7,993 nucleotides of DNA, taken from positions 1 through 7,993 of the forward strand of contig SLIY01000307.1 in assembly GCA_007135385.1 (NCBI GenBank), written 5' to 3'. Below are positions 1-6,109 of this stretch, in pieces. Source of the stretch: Leptolyngbyaceae cyanobacterium CSSed165cm_216. Its GTDB lineage: Bacteria; Cyanobacteriota; Cyanobacteriia; Phormidesmidales; Phormidesmidaceae. Both the position numbers and the translations under genes were made by a program. Below the pieces are notes generated by a model, which ran no database searches, was not told where the DNA came from, and saw only the letters and a list, made by a program, of their open reading frames with translations. Position 1 is the first letter of the stretch; each line of letters starts with the position of its first letter.

Positions 1-18
1 TAATATTTCAATCGGTGG

Positions 19-46
19 TTTACAGGTCCTCTAAACCTGGTAGATT
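19..46 (+). promoter_or_regulatory. Possible sqdB promoter (-35 TTTACA, -10 TAGATT)
   Basis: TTTACA at 19-24 and TAGATT at 41-46 are separated by 16 bases, close to sigma-70-type consensus, and lie 35 bases before the sqdB start. A small inverted repeat, GGTTTA (17-22) with TAAACC (32-37), overlaps the -35 box and could be an operator. The match is modest and no transcript data support it. Confidence 0.3.
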
Positions 47-80
47 GTCTTGGTATCAGCAACGAGATTGAAGCATTGAT

Positions 81-1235
81 ATGAAAGTCCTTGTAATTGG
101 CGGTGACGGCTACTGCGGGTGGGCGACGGCCCTATATCTATCCAATCGTGGCTACGAAGTCGGCATTCTCGACAGCTTGGTGCGGCGGCACTGGGATGCC
201 CAGCTTCAGGTAGAAACCCTGACCCCCATTGCCCCGATTCAAAGTCGTTTGCAGCGCTGGAAAGACCTCACTGGCAAGCACATTGACCTTTATATCGGTG
301 ACATTAACAACTACTCCTTCCTAGAGGAGACGATGCTGGAGTTTCAGCCTGGTGCGGTGGTGCACTTTGGCGAACAGCGCTCCGCTCCGTTCTCGATGAT
401 TGACCGGGAGCACGCGGTTCTGACCCAGGCTAACAATGTGCTAGGTAATTTGAACTTACTCTATGTGCTGCGCGATCGCCTCCCCGACTGCCACCTGGTG
501 AAGCTAGGCACCATGGGCGAATACGGCACCCCTAACATCGATATCGAAGAGGGCTACATCACCATTGAGCATAATGGTCGCAAAGACACCCTGCCTTACC
601 CCAAGCAGCCCGGCTCCTTCTACCACCTGAGCAAGGTGCACGATTCCCACAACATCCACTTCGCCTGTAAGGTGTGGGGGCTGCGGGCCACCGACCTCAA
701 CCAAGGGGTGGTGTACGGGGTGCTGACCGAAGAAACCGGCATGGATGAACTGTTGATCAACCGGCTGGACTACGACGGGGTATTTGGTACCGCCCTCAAT
801 CGTTTTTGTATTCAGGCGGCGGTAGGTCACCCCCTCACCGTCTACGGTAAGGGCGGCCAGACCCGGGCCTTCCTGGACATTCGCGATACCGTGCGCTGTG
901 TGGAAATCGCCATTGATAAGCCCGCTGACCCGGGGCAGTTCCGCGTCTTTAACCAGTTCACTGAAATGTTCAGCGTCGGTGACCTGGCGATGATGGTGAA
1001 AAAAGCCGGGAACACCCTAGGTCTGGATGTAGACATTAACTACCTGGATAATCCTCGGGTTGAGTCCGAAGATCACTACTTCAATGCCAAGAACACCAAT
1101 CTGCTGGACCTGGGTCTAGAACCCCACCTACTGTCTGACTCTCTGCTGGATAGCTTGCTCAACTTTGCCATCAAGTACAAAGGCCGCGTCGACAAATCGC
1201 AGATCATGCCCAAAGTGCAGTGGCGACGTAACTAG
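81..1235 (+). CDS. sqdB: UDP-sulfoquinovose synthase SqdB
   Basis: This enzyme makes UDP-sulfoquinovose from UDP-glucose and sulfite, the first committed step of sulfolipid (SQDG) synthesis for thylakoid membranes. The 384-residue product is full length for the family. It is an extended short-chain dehydrogenase/reductase: the NAD-binding glycine motif GGDGYCG is at residues 7-13, and the catalytic set is visible as T144-M145-x-E147 in GTMGEYG and Y181xxxK185 in YHLSK. These sit within one residue of the Thr/Tyr/Lys triad known in plant SQD1. The EQRSAP segment (98-103) is typical of the substrate/sulfite pocket. The ATG at 81 gives the expected N-terminus MKVLVIGGDGYCG. The Shine-Dalgarno is weak (GAGA, 16 bases upstream), which is common in cyanobacteria. 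sqdX follows after 77 bases on the same strand. Assignment is near certain. Confidence 0.97.
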   Translation: MKVLVIGGDGYCGWATALYLSNRGYEVGILDSLVRRHWDAQLQVETLTPIAPIQSRLQRWKDLTGKHIDLYIGDINNYSFLEETMLEFQPGAVVHFGEQRSAPFSMIDREHAVLTQANNVLGNLNLLYVLRDRLPDCHLVKLGTMGEYGTPNIDIEEGYITIEHNGRKDTLPYPKQPGSFYHLSKVHDSHNIHFACKVWGLRATDLNQGVVYGVLTEETGMDELLINRLDYDGVFGTALNRFCIQAAVGHPLTVYGKGGQTRAFLDIRDTVRCVEIAIDKPADPGQFRVFNQFTEMFSVGDLAMMVKKAGNTLGLDVDINYLDNPRVESEDHYFNAKNTNLLDLGLEPHLLSDSLLDSLLNFAIKYKGRVDKSQIMPKVQWRRN

Positions 1236-1241
1236 TGTATG

Positions 1242-1277
1242 AAACCGTTAAAGCCGCGTACGCGGCTTTAACGGTTT
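1242..1277 (+). terminator. Perfect 36-nt palindrome between sqdB and sqdX (terminator or attenuator)
   Basis: The left arm AAACCGTTAAAGCCGCG is followed by TA and then its exact reverse complement, giving 18 bp per arm and a very stable RNA hairpin seven bases after the sqdB stop. A pyrimidine-rich stretch follows (1279-1296) but without an unbroken T-run, so termination may be partial and set the sqdX:sqdB ratio. A processing or mRNA-stability element is also possible. Confidence 0.55.
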
Positions 1278-1312
1278 AGCCTGTTTCTTATCTTTTGAGT
1301 TCCTTAATCCCT

Positions 1313-2446
1313 ATGCGAATTGCGCTCTTTACTGAGACCTTTTTGCCCAAAGTTGACGGCATTGTTACCCGTCTCAAGCACACGGTGGATCACCTGCAGC
1401 GGCAAGGTAATCAAGTCTTGGTGTTTTCTCCAGAGGGGGGGCTAACGGAGTATCGAGGAGCCAGGATTCATGGAGTGTCAGGGTTTCCTCTGCCCCTTTA
1501 TCCAGAGTTAAAGTTAGCCCTGCCCCGTCCCTCTATCGGCGAAGCCCTGGATGCCTTTCAGCCAGATCTGGTGCATGTGGTCAACCCGGCGGTGCTGGGA
1601 CTGGCCGGAATTTATTATGGCAAAAACAAAGGCTTGCCGTTGGTGGCTTCGTACCACACCCATCTGCCCAAATACTTAGAGCACTACGGTCTAGGCATGT
1701 TGGAAGGGCTGATGTGGGAATTGATTAAGGCCATGCACAACCAGGCCCAGATCAACCTGGTTACCTCCACTGCCATGCAGGCGGAGCTGTCGGAGCATGG
1801 GGTGGCAAATATTGAAGTGTGGCAGCGGGGAGTGGATACCGAACTGTTCCGCCCCGAACTGGCCAGTCTTGAAATGCGCGATCGCCTCTCCCAAGGCTAT
1901 CCCGAAGCACCCCTGCTGCTGTACATCGGTCGTCTGTCGGCGGAAAAAGAAATTGACCGGATCAAGCCTGTATTAGAGGCGATTCCTGGCTCCCGCCTGG
2001 CTTTGGTGGGGGATGGTCCCTACCGGGCAGAGTTGGAGGAACATTTCGCCGATACCTCCACTCACTTTGTCGGCTACTTAGCAGGGGAAGACCTGGCCTC
2101 GGCCTACGCCTCCGCCGATGCCTTTGTCTTTCCCTCCCGCACTGAAACCCTGGGACTAGTACTGCTGGAAGCGATGGCGGCAGGCTGCCCAGTAGTGGCC
2201 GCTAACTCCGGCGGCATTCCCGACATTGTCACCGATGGGGTGAATGGATTCCTGTTTGACCCCCAAGATGAATTAGGGGCGATTACCGCAACCCGCCGTC
2301 TAATTGAAGCCAAGGCGGAGCGAGAACTGATGCGCCGCAATGCGGTGGTCGAAGCGGAACGCTGGGGCTGGGCAGCAGCAACCGGGCAGTTACAGCAGTT
2401 CTACCATGGGGTGCTGGCAGAGAAGTCGCTGCCCCTGGCGGCTTAA
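1313..2446 (+). CDS. sqdX: Sulfoquinovosyltransferase SqdX (GT4)
   Basis: This enzyme transfers sulfoquinovose from UDP-sulfoquinovose to diacylglycerol, the last step of SQDG synthesis, at the membrane. The 377-residue product is a GT-B fold GT4 enzyme. The N-terminal start MRIALFTETFLPKVDGIVTRL is characteristic of SqdX. The nucleotide-binding region includes GRLSAEKEID (206-215), and the C-terminal E-x7-E motif is PSRTETLGLVLLEAMAAG (274-291; E278 and E286). The ATG at 1313 is preferred because the family begins exactly there. A TTG at 1295 would add only six unconserved residues. No strong Shine-Dalgarno is seen. The gene follows sqdB in the usual cyanobacterial order, with the hairpin at 1242-1277 in between. 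Its TAA (2444-2446) is followed directly, and in frame, by a nucleotidyltransferase remnant. Confidence 0.95.
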   Translation: MRIALFTETFLPKVDGIVTRLKHTVDHLQRQGNQVLVFSPEGGLTEYRGARIHGVSGFPLPLYPELKLALPRPSIGEALDAFQPDLVHVVNPAVLGLAGIYYGKNKGLPLVASYHTHLPKYLEHYGLGMLEGLMWELIKAMHNQAQINLVTSTAMQAELSEHGVANIEVWQRGVDTELFRPELASLEMRDRLSQGYPEAPLLLYIGRLSAEKEIDRIKPVLEAIPGSRLALVGDGPYRAELEEHFADTSTHFVGYLAGEDLASAYASADAFVFPSRTETLGLVLLEAMAAGCPVVAANSGGIPDIVTDGVNGFLFDPQDELGAITATRRLIEAKAERELMRRNAVVEAERWGWAAATGQLQQFYHGVLAEKSLPLAA

Positions 2447-2674
2447 AATGCCGGCCCCCACTCTGACCTGGATCTGGTGGTGTTTGCCGCCCCACAGCAA
2501 CAGATGGCGATCGCCGACCTTAAAGAAGCCTTTGACGAAAGCGATCTGCCGTTTCGGGTGGATCTGTTGGCGTGGTATGAGATCCCCGAGTCGTTTCACC
2601 ACGCGATCGCAGCAGACCATACCCTGGTGCAACAGGGGACGAGGGATCGGTCGGATTGCCATAGCCCGGGCTGA
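2447..2674 (+). pseudogene. 5'-truncated MntA-type nucleotidyltransferase remnant
   Basis: Reading in the sqdX frame right after its stop gives NAGPHSDLDLVVF, then an (A)DLKEAF segment and SDLPFRVDLLAWYEIPESF, ending near AADHTLVQQG. This pattern is that of small minimal nucleotidyltransferases (MntA, antitoxin/AMPylator partner of HEPN toxins). The metal-binding SDLDL half of the active site and the following strand/helix are present. The N-terminal third with the G-S-x-x-x-G signature is missing, and no start codon precedes the SDLDL motif. A GTG at 2477 could only start after it. The last 13 or so codons before the TGA look like run-on sequence. No HEPN partner is adjacent. The fragment is probably non-functional; family membership is from recognised motifs, not a search. 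Confidence 0.7.
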
Positions 2675-2680
2675 GCCTGG

Positions 2681-3934
2681 TTACCGGCGATCGCAATTCA
2701 GATCTCGGAGGTTTTCAAAACCTCCGAGATCTGAGGCGAGAATTTGCTCATAGGCTTGGCCAGCCTGCTCCCAGGTGAAGCTGGTTTCAACCAGGTGTCT
2801 ACCATTTTGGGATAGGGTTGCTCGCAGGTGCGGCTGCTCAAACAATTGGCTGATGGCGGCTACGGTGTCTGCCAGGGTGTTAGCCCGCAGGGCAGCCAGG
2901 GGCTGGTCAACCGATAGACCTTCTAAGCCGCGATCGCTGCCTACCACTGGCACCCCGGCTGCCATGGCTTCCAGGGTTTTGTTTTTAATCCCAAAGCCGA
3001 CCCGCATGGGCACCACGCACACTGTGGCCCGGTGCAGGTAATCTACCACCGAGGGAACAGCCCCGGTGACGATCACCCCCGGTCGTTGGGCTAAGGCCCG
3101 CACCGCCGCCGTCGGATTGCGCCCCACCAGATAGAGGGAGCAATCTGGATAGTGCGATCGCAGCTGCGGCAAAATCTTCCGCCCCAGGTATCGGGCCGTA
3201 TCGCCATTGGCCAGGGTGTCCATCGCCCCCACAAACACCAGACTATGGCCACCGGGGTCGTCTAGACGGTAGGGGACCTGGGCCAGGTCAACCCCGTTGG
3301 GTACCACATGCAGGCCAGCGTTGCCGGGGATGGGCTGAAAAAACTGGCGGTCCTCCGGGGTGGTCACCACCAGGTCAGAGAACTTTCGTCCGTAGCGATG
3401 TTCGTAACGGTGCATGAGACAGCGGTTGATGCGATCGCGAATCGGCTTTTCGGCGGTGCCCGTCGCCAGTTGATTCACCAACGTGCCATAGACAGAACTG
3501 TGGATATTGACCACCACTTTAGGAATGCGGTAGCGATACTGGGGCCGCACAAACACCTCATTGACACTATGCTCACAGGTGATGGCCTCCCCACCCGCAA
3601 TCACCCAACTATCAATCCAACGCTGCATGGCTGACTGGTGGAGGAATCGAGTACTGGGAGGGGTGCCCGTGGCTAGAAACTGACCAAACCGACTGATTTT
3701 GCCCCCCAACCCCGGCTGTAAATCAGCCCCGCTGGGCTTGGGAAACGTGATTAACTGATTGACATAGGTGCCTAACCTGTAAAGGTCTCTATCGGTCACC
3801 GATCGCGATCGCTGGGTCACTAAGGTAACGCTGTGGTGCTGGGCCAGATATTTGAGCAAATAAAACGTACGCACCTGGGTGCCCCCCAAGCTGGGCGGGT
3901 AGGGAAAGGTGGCAGAAATGATCAAAATGCGCAC
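2681..3934 (-). CDS. Glycosyltransferase family 4 protein
   Basis: The product is a 417-residue cytosolic GT-B fold glycosyltransferase that probably adds a sugar from a nucleotide-sugar donor to a surface glycan or polysaccharide intermediate. Donor and acceptor cannot be read from the sequence. The N-terminal Rossmann half opens with MRILIISATFPYPPSLGGTQ, with the glycine-rich acceptor-side loop at 17-19. The C-terminal half carries VPNGVD (211-216), VFVGAMD (233-239) and GFGIKNKTLEAMAAGVPVV (313-331), with E322 the likely phosphate/ribose-binding glutamate. The GIKNK-LEAMA form resembles the TIGR03087-like GT4 subgroup linked to exopolysaccharide. The GTG start at 3934 overlaps the end of the upstream GT2 gene by 13 bases and has GGGGGA six bases upstream. 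The final residues (401-412, SDLGGFENLRDL) are encoded by a perfect palindrome and look like an appended tail. Confidence 0.88.
   Translation of the reverse strand: MRILIISATFPYPPSLGGTQVRTFYLLKYLAQHHSVTLVTQRSRSVTDRDLYRLGTYVNQLITFPKPSGADLQPGLGGKISRFGQFLATGTPPSTRFLHQSAMQRWIDSWVIAGGEAITCEHSVNEVFVRPQYRYRIPKVVVNIHSSVYGTLVNQLATGTAEKPIRDRINRCLMHRYEHRYGRKFSDLVVTTPEDRQFFQPIPGNAGLHVVPNGVDLAQVPYRLDDPGGHSLVFVGAMDTLANGDTARYLGRKILPQLRSHYPDCSLYLVGRNPTAAVRALAQRPGVIVTGAVPSVVDYLHRATVCVVPMRVGFGIKNKTLEAMAAGVPVVGSDRGLEGLSVDQPLAALRANTLADTVAAISQLFEQPHLRATLSQNGRHLVETSFTWEQAGQAYEQILASDLGGFENLRDLNCDRR
2698..2734. repeat. Perfect 37-nt palindrome inside the 3' end of the GT4 gene
   Basis: TCAGATCTCGGAGGTTTT, a single C, then the exact reverse complement: two 18-bp arms. 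It lies between the convergent sqdX/MNT remnant and the GT4 stop, so it could form a hairpin in transcripts from both sides and act as a bidirectional terminator. There is no T-tract after either arm. The sequence resembles dispersed palindromic repeats of cyanobacterial genomes (recalled, not searched). It is translated as part of the GT4 C-terminus, with a HIP1 site at 2687-2694 just beyond it. Confidence 0.8.
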
Positions 3935-4944
3935 GGCGACTCCCCCGCTTCCAAATATTCAATCAAACAGGCTGCCTCGGGCAGATGGGCCTGCTGCTGC
4001 CCCTGGGTGCGGGCCTGGGCACACCATAGGTCCAGGGGCGCGATCGCCAGCTCTATCGCCGTTCCCTGTCCCTGAACTAGGGGCACCGTAGCCTGGGGCA
4101 GGTCCTTTAAGGCCCAGCGCAGAAGTCGATACCCTATCTCTCTGACGGTTAGGGAACGCATGAGCGCTACCCCATGTAGCTCATGCAAGTACCGATTCGA
4201 GCAGCCGTATCGATACCATTGTCGCCACAAATCAGGCAAGCTCTGTCGATGACGATGGTAGACTACCGCATCCGGGGCCGCCACCAGCCTCCAGGGGGTT
4301 GCTTGTTGAATCCGCCAGCACAGATCGGCGTCCCCGCCGGTGGTCAACTGGGGACGAAACAACCCCACCTGGCGAAGAATTTTGGCCCGCACCGCCAAAT
4401 TGGCCGTCTGCCCATAGGGTAAAAAAGGATGGGCTAAGGTGTGGTGCTGGGAGAGGGTACCCTGGCGATCGCCATAGCGAGCCAGCCAGTGGCGACTTGG
4501 CAAAGCCTGGATGGCCCCAGCCACCAGGCCCACGGCGGGGTCAGTCAAGGAAGGTACCAGGTTAGATAGCCAGTCTGGGCTGGGTCGACAGTCCACATCG
4601 GTAAACACCAGAACATCGCCCCCAGCGGCGCGAATGCCGACGTTGCGGGCAGCATAGGAACTTTGGATAGCACCACAAGTCAGAGGGCGGAGGCGAATCC
4701 CTCGATCCCGAGCGGCGATTTCTGCCATTTGCAGGAGTTTGGAGGTGCGATCGCGGCTACCATTATCGACCAGCCAATATTCCAGCCGCTCTGCCGGGTA
4801 GGTCTGAGCCAACAGACAAGCTACCAAATCAGGCAGATCCTCCTCTCCGTTGTAGATCGGCACCACCACGGACACCGCTGGCACCGGTTGCGGGATCGCC
4901 CCATAGTGAGATTTGACCAAAGGCATAGGGTTGGGCGGTATCAT
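3922..4944 (-). CDS. Glycosyltransferase family 2 protein
   Basis: The product is a 340-residue GT-A fold inverting glycosyltransferase without a membrane segment. Motifs in order: VSVVVPIYNG (24-33) for the nucleotide-binding strand, VDNGSRDRT (59-67), the metal-binding D-x-D in FTDVDCRP (114-121), GGDADLCWR (203-211) as the acceptor-base (ED-like) motif, and YHRHRQSLPDLWRQWYRYG (229-247), which resembles the QxxRW-like loop of polymerising or exopolysaccharide GT2 enzymes. A helical C-terminal tail of about 90 residues follows. Start: the ATG at 4944 is preceded by the Shine-Dalgarno AAGGTGG (4952-4958) with 7 bases between, better than the internal ATG at 4926. The gene overlaps the downstream GT4 start by 13 bases, so translation is probably coupled and both enzymes likely act on the same glycan. 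Substrate unknown. Confidence 0.9.
   Translation of the reverse strand: MIPPNPMPLVKSHYGAIPQPVPAVSVVVPIYNGEEDLPDLVACLLAQTYPAERLEYWLVDNGSRDRTSKLLQMAEIAARDRGIRLRPLTCGAIQSSYAARNVGIRAAGGDVLVFTDVDCRPSPDWLSNLVPSLTDPAVGLVAGAIQALPSRHWLARYGDRQGTLSQHHTLAHPFLPYGQTANLAVRAKILRQVGLFRPQLTTGGDADLCWRIQQATPWRLVAAPDAVVYHRHRQSLPDLWRQWYRYGCSNRYLHELHGVALMRSLTVREIGYRLLRWALKDLPQATVPLVQGQGTAIELAIAPLDLWCAQARTQGQQQAHLPEAACLIEYLEAGESPCAF
3941..3946 (-). promoter_or_regulatory. Ribosome binding site deciding the GTG start of the GT4 gene
   Basis: GGGGGA on the - strand lies six bases before the GTG at 3934 and inside the last codons of the GT2 gene. It supports this non-ATG start and translational coupling. Confidence 0.45.
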
Positions 4945-4951
4945 AATTTAT

Positions 4952-4958
4952 CCACCTT
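4952..4958 (-). promoter_or_regulatory. Ribosome binding site of the GT2 gene
   Basis: AAGGTGG on the - strand is seven bases upstream of the ATG at 4944 and is the clearest Shine-Dalgarno in the window. It selects this start over the in-frame ATG at 4926. TATAAG overlaps it just upstream, but that is too close to serve as a -10 box for this start. Confidence 0.6.
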
Positions 4959-5133
4959 ATATGTTCCAGCAGAAGGCAGCCGCCAGGGCAAACACACTGA
5001 CCAGCCCCCTACACATTCCCCTCATGCATTTAATCTTTCTTGTTACCATTCCCCGCCAGCAGCCGACCGGTGCATTGCGGCCCCAGGTTGACCACCAATG
5101 CCCAGACCCCGACCGCTAATGCATCCTACGATT

Positions 5134-5161
5134 TCAATCCAAAATCCAAAATCCAAAATCC
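5134..5161 (+). repeat. Heptanucleotide tandem repeat (AAAATCC)n
   Basis: Three exact AAAATCC copies occupy 5141-5147, 5148-5154 and 5155-5161, preceded by one degenerate copy TCAATCC at 5134-5140. This matches the short tandemly repeated repetitive (STRR-type) heptamers known from filamentous cyanobacteria. Confidence 0.85.
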
Positions 5162-5237
5162 CCCCATCCCCCCTACCCTCCGGGAAGCCCCTCCGCGTCT
5201 ACACCCCATCACCTCCCCATGCCCTCCCATCCCTCCT
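5160..5237 (+). repeat. C-rich low-complexity tract upstream of and across the glycosidase start
   Basis: C6-AT-C6-TA-CCC-T-CC starts at 5160, then further CCCC(A/T) units continue past the start codon at 5219. The complementary strand carries G-runs at 5160-5180 that could fold as a G-quadruplex. A sister tract on the opposite strand lies at 7963-7993, suggesting a dispersed repeat family in this genome. Confidence 0.7.
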
Positions 5238-6109
5238 TCCTCCTGCTCAGCCTCCTCCTGCTCAGCTGTGCTCCCCTACCTGGGGAACCGGCGGCTGAGG
5301 CCGAGGCCACCACTCCTCGATCGCCCATCTATGACCGCATAGAACTGCCCCAAGCCACAGTACATGTGGTGCATATTCCTGATCCAGCTGCTTATCCAGT
5401 CAGGGTGGCGGTAACGGACGACCTGATGCGGTTGGGGGAGATGGTGGCTGACACCTGTGGCCACACAGATTGTGCGGTGGCGGCGATTAACGCTGGCTTT
5501 TTTGACCCCAATAACGGCCTCACCACCTCCTACGGCATCGTCGATGGGGGGTTAGTGGCGGACCCCAGCGAAAATCAGCGGCTGGTCGGCAATCCTACCC
5601 TTGCTCCCTATATGGATCAAATTCTCAACCGTTCAGAGTTCCGCCGCTATGACTGTGACGAAGGACCGCAGTATGCGATCGCACCACATCAAGCCCCCGT
5701 ACCCAGCGGCTGTACCCTGGTGGACGCGATTGGGGCCGGGCCTCAGCTGTTGCCGGAAGATACATCCATAGTCGAAGCCTTTGTCGACCCTAGCGCCAGC
5801 CCACCGCGGGATGCGTTGGGCAGCCAGTCAGCCAATGCCCGCTCAGCGGTGGGGTTAACGGCAGAGGGTGGTTTGATCCTGGTGATGGTAGCCCAGGTGC
5901 CAGGGGCAGCTCCCTCGGGGTTTACCTTTGCCGATCTGGCGACGTTTATGGCAGAACGAGGCGTTGTGCAGGCTCTAAACCTGGACGGGGGTAGCTCGTC
6001 CACGCTGATGTTTAAGGGGGAAATCCATTACGGACGTTTAGATCCAGCCGGGGAACCGATTCAGCGGCCAATTAAGTCGATATTGTGGGTTGATACCCAA
6101 GCCCCCTAG
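5219..6109 (+). CDS. Phosphodiester glycosidase (NAGPA-domain) lipoprotein
   Basis: The 296-residue product is a predicted lipoprotein: a hydrophobic LLLSLLLLS core ends in a lipobox-like L-L-S-C with C17 as the lipidated residue, so it should be anchored outside the cytoplasm. The rest fits the phosphodiester glycosidase family (PF09992, the domain of human 'uncovering enzyme' NAGPA), which removes sugars from phosphodiesters. Conserved blocks are AAINAGFFDP (88-97), DAIGAGPQLL (169-178), R208-SAVGLT and ALNLDGGSSS (252-261). Extra cysteines (80, 85, 146, 165) could form disulfides. The natural substrate is unknown; cell-wall or exopolymer glycans are plausible. The ATG at 5219 has no purine-rich Shine-Dalgarno because it sits in the C-rich tract; no other in-frame start precedes it. 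Its stop overlaps the convergent downstream gene's stop by four bases. Confidence 0.85.
   Translation: MPSHPSFLLLSLLLLSCAPLPGEPAAEAEATTPRSPIYDRIELPQATVHVVHIPDPAAYPVRVAVTDDLMRLGEMVADTCGHTDCAVAAINAGFFDPNNGLTTSYGIVDGGLVADPSENQRLVGNPTLAPYMDQILNRSEFRRYDCDEGPQYAIAPHQAPVPSGCTLVDAIGAGPQLLPEDTSIVEAFVDPSASPPRDALGSQSANARSAVGLTAEGGLILVMVAQVPGAAPSGFTFADLATFMAERGVVQALNLDGGSSSTLMFKGEIHYGRLDPAGEPIQRPIKSILWVDTQAP
5238..5266 (+). repeat. 15-nt tandem duplication in the signal peptide
   Basis: TCCTCCTGCTCAGC occurs at 5238-5251 and again at 5253-5266. The 15-base period is in frame and encodes two LLLS-type blocks of the lipoprotein signal core, so the duplication lengthened the hydrophobic stretch without shifting the frame. 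Confidence 0.8.

Larger units (their letters stand above)
4945..5218. other. Divergent intergenic region with repeats
   Basis: This 274-base gap separates the GT2 gene (- strand) from the glycosidase gene (+ strand) and should hold both promoters, though I see no convincing -35/-10 pair. Its right third holds a heptamer array and a C-rich tract. The left part (about 4960-5130) has no open frame with protein-like composition and no tRNA-like fold that I can see. Confidence 0.6.

Noticed and set aside
504..1036. Open frames on the - strand inside sqdB
   Set aside because: They are antisense to a certain gene, and their translations show no recognisable motif.
1242..2734. Two palindromes of similar length as CRISPR repeats or transposon ends
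   Set aside because: Their sequences are unrelated, there is no regular spacing, and no transposase lies between them; only sqdX and the remnant do.
2340..2753. Open frame crossing the sqdX end, the MNT remnant and the palindrome
   Set aside because: Its translation is low-complexity (W, R and S rich), and the frame with nucleotidyltransferase motifs is a different one.
3308..3634. + strand open frame inside the GT4 gene
   Set aside because: It is a shadow of the GT4 coding sequence and shows no family features.
4663..5091. + strand open frame overlapping the GT2 start and the intergenic region
   Set aside because: Most of it is antisense to conserved GT2 motifs, and the rest has no protein-like pattern.
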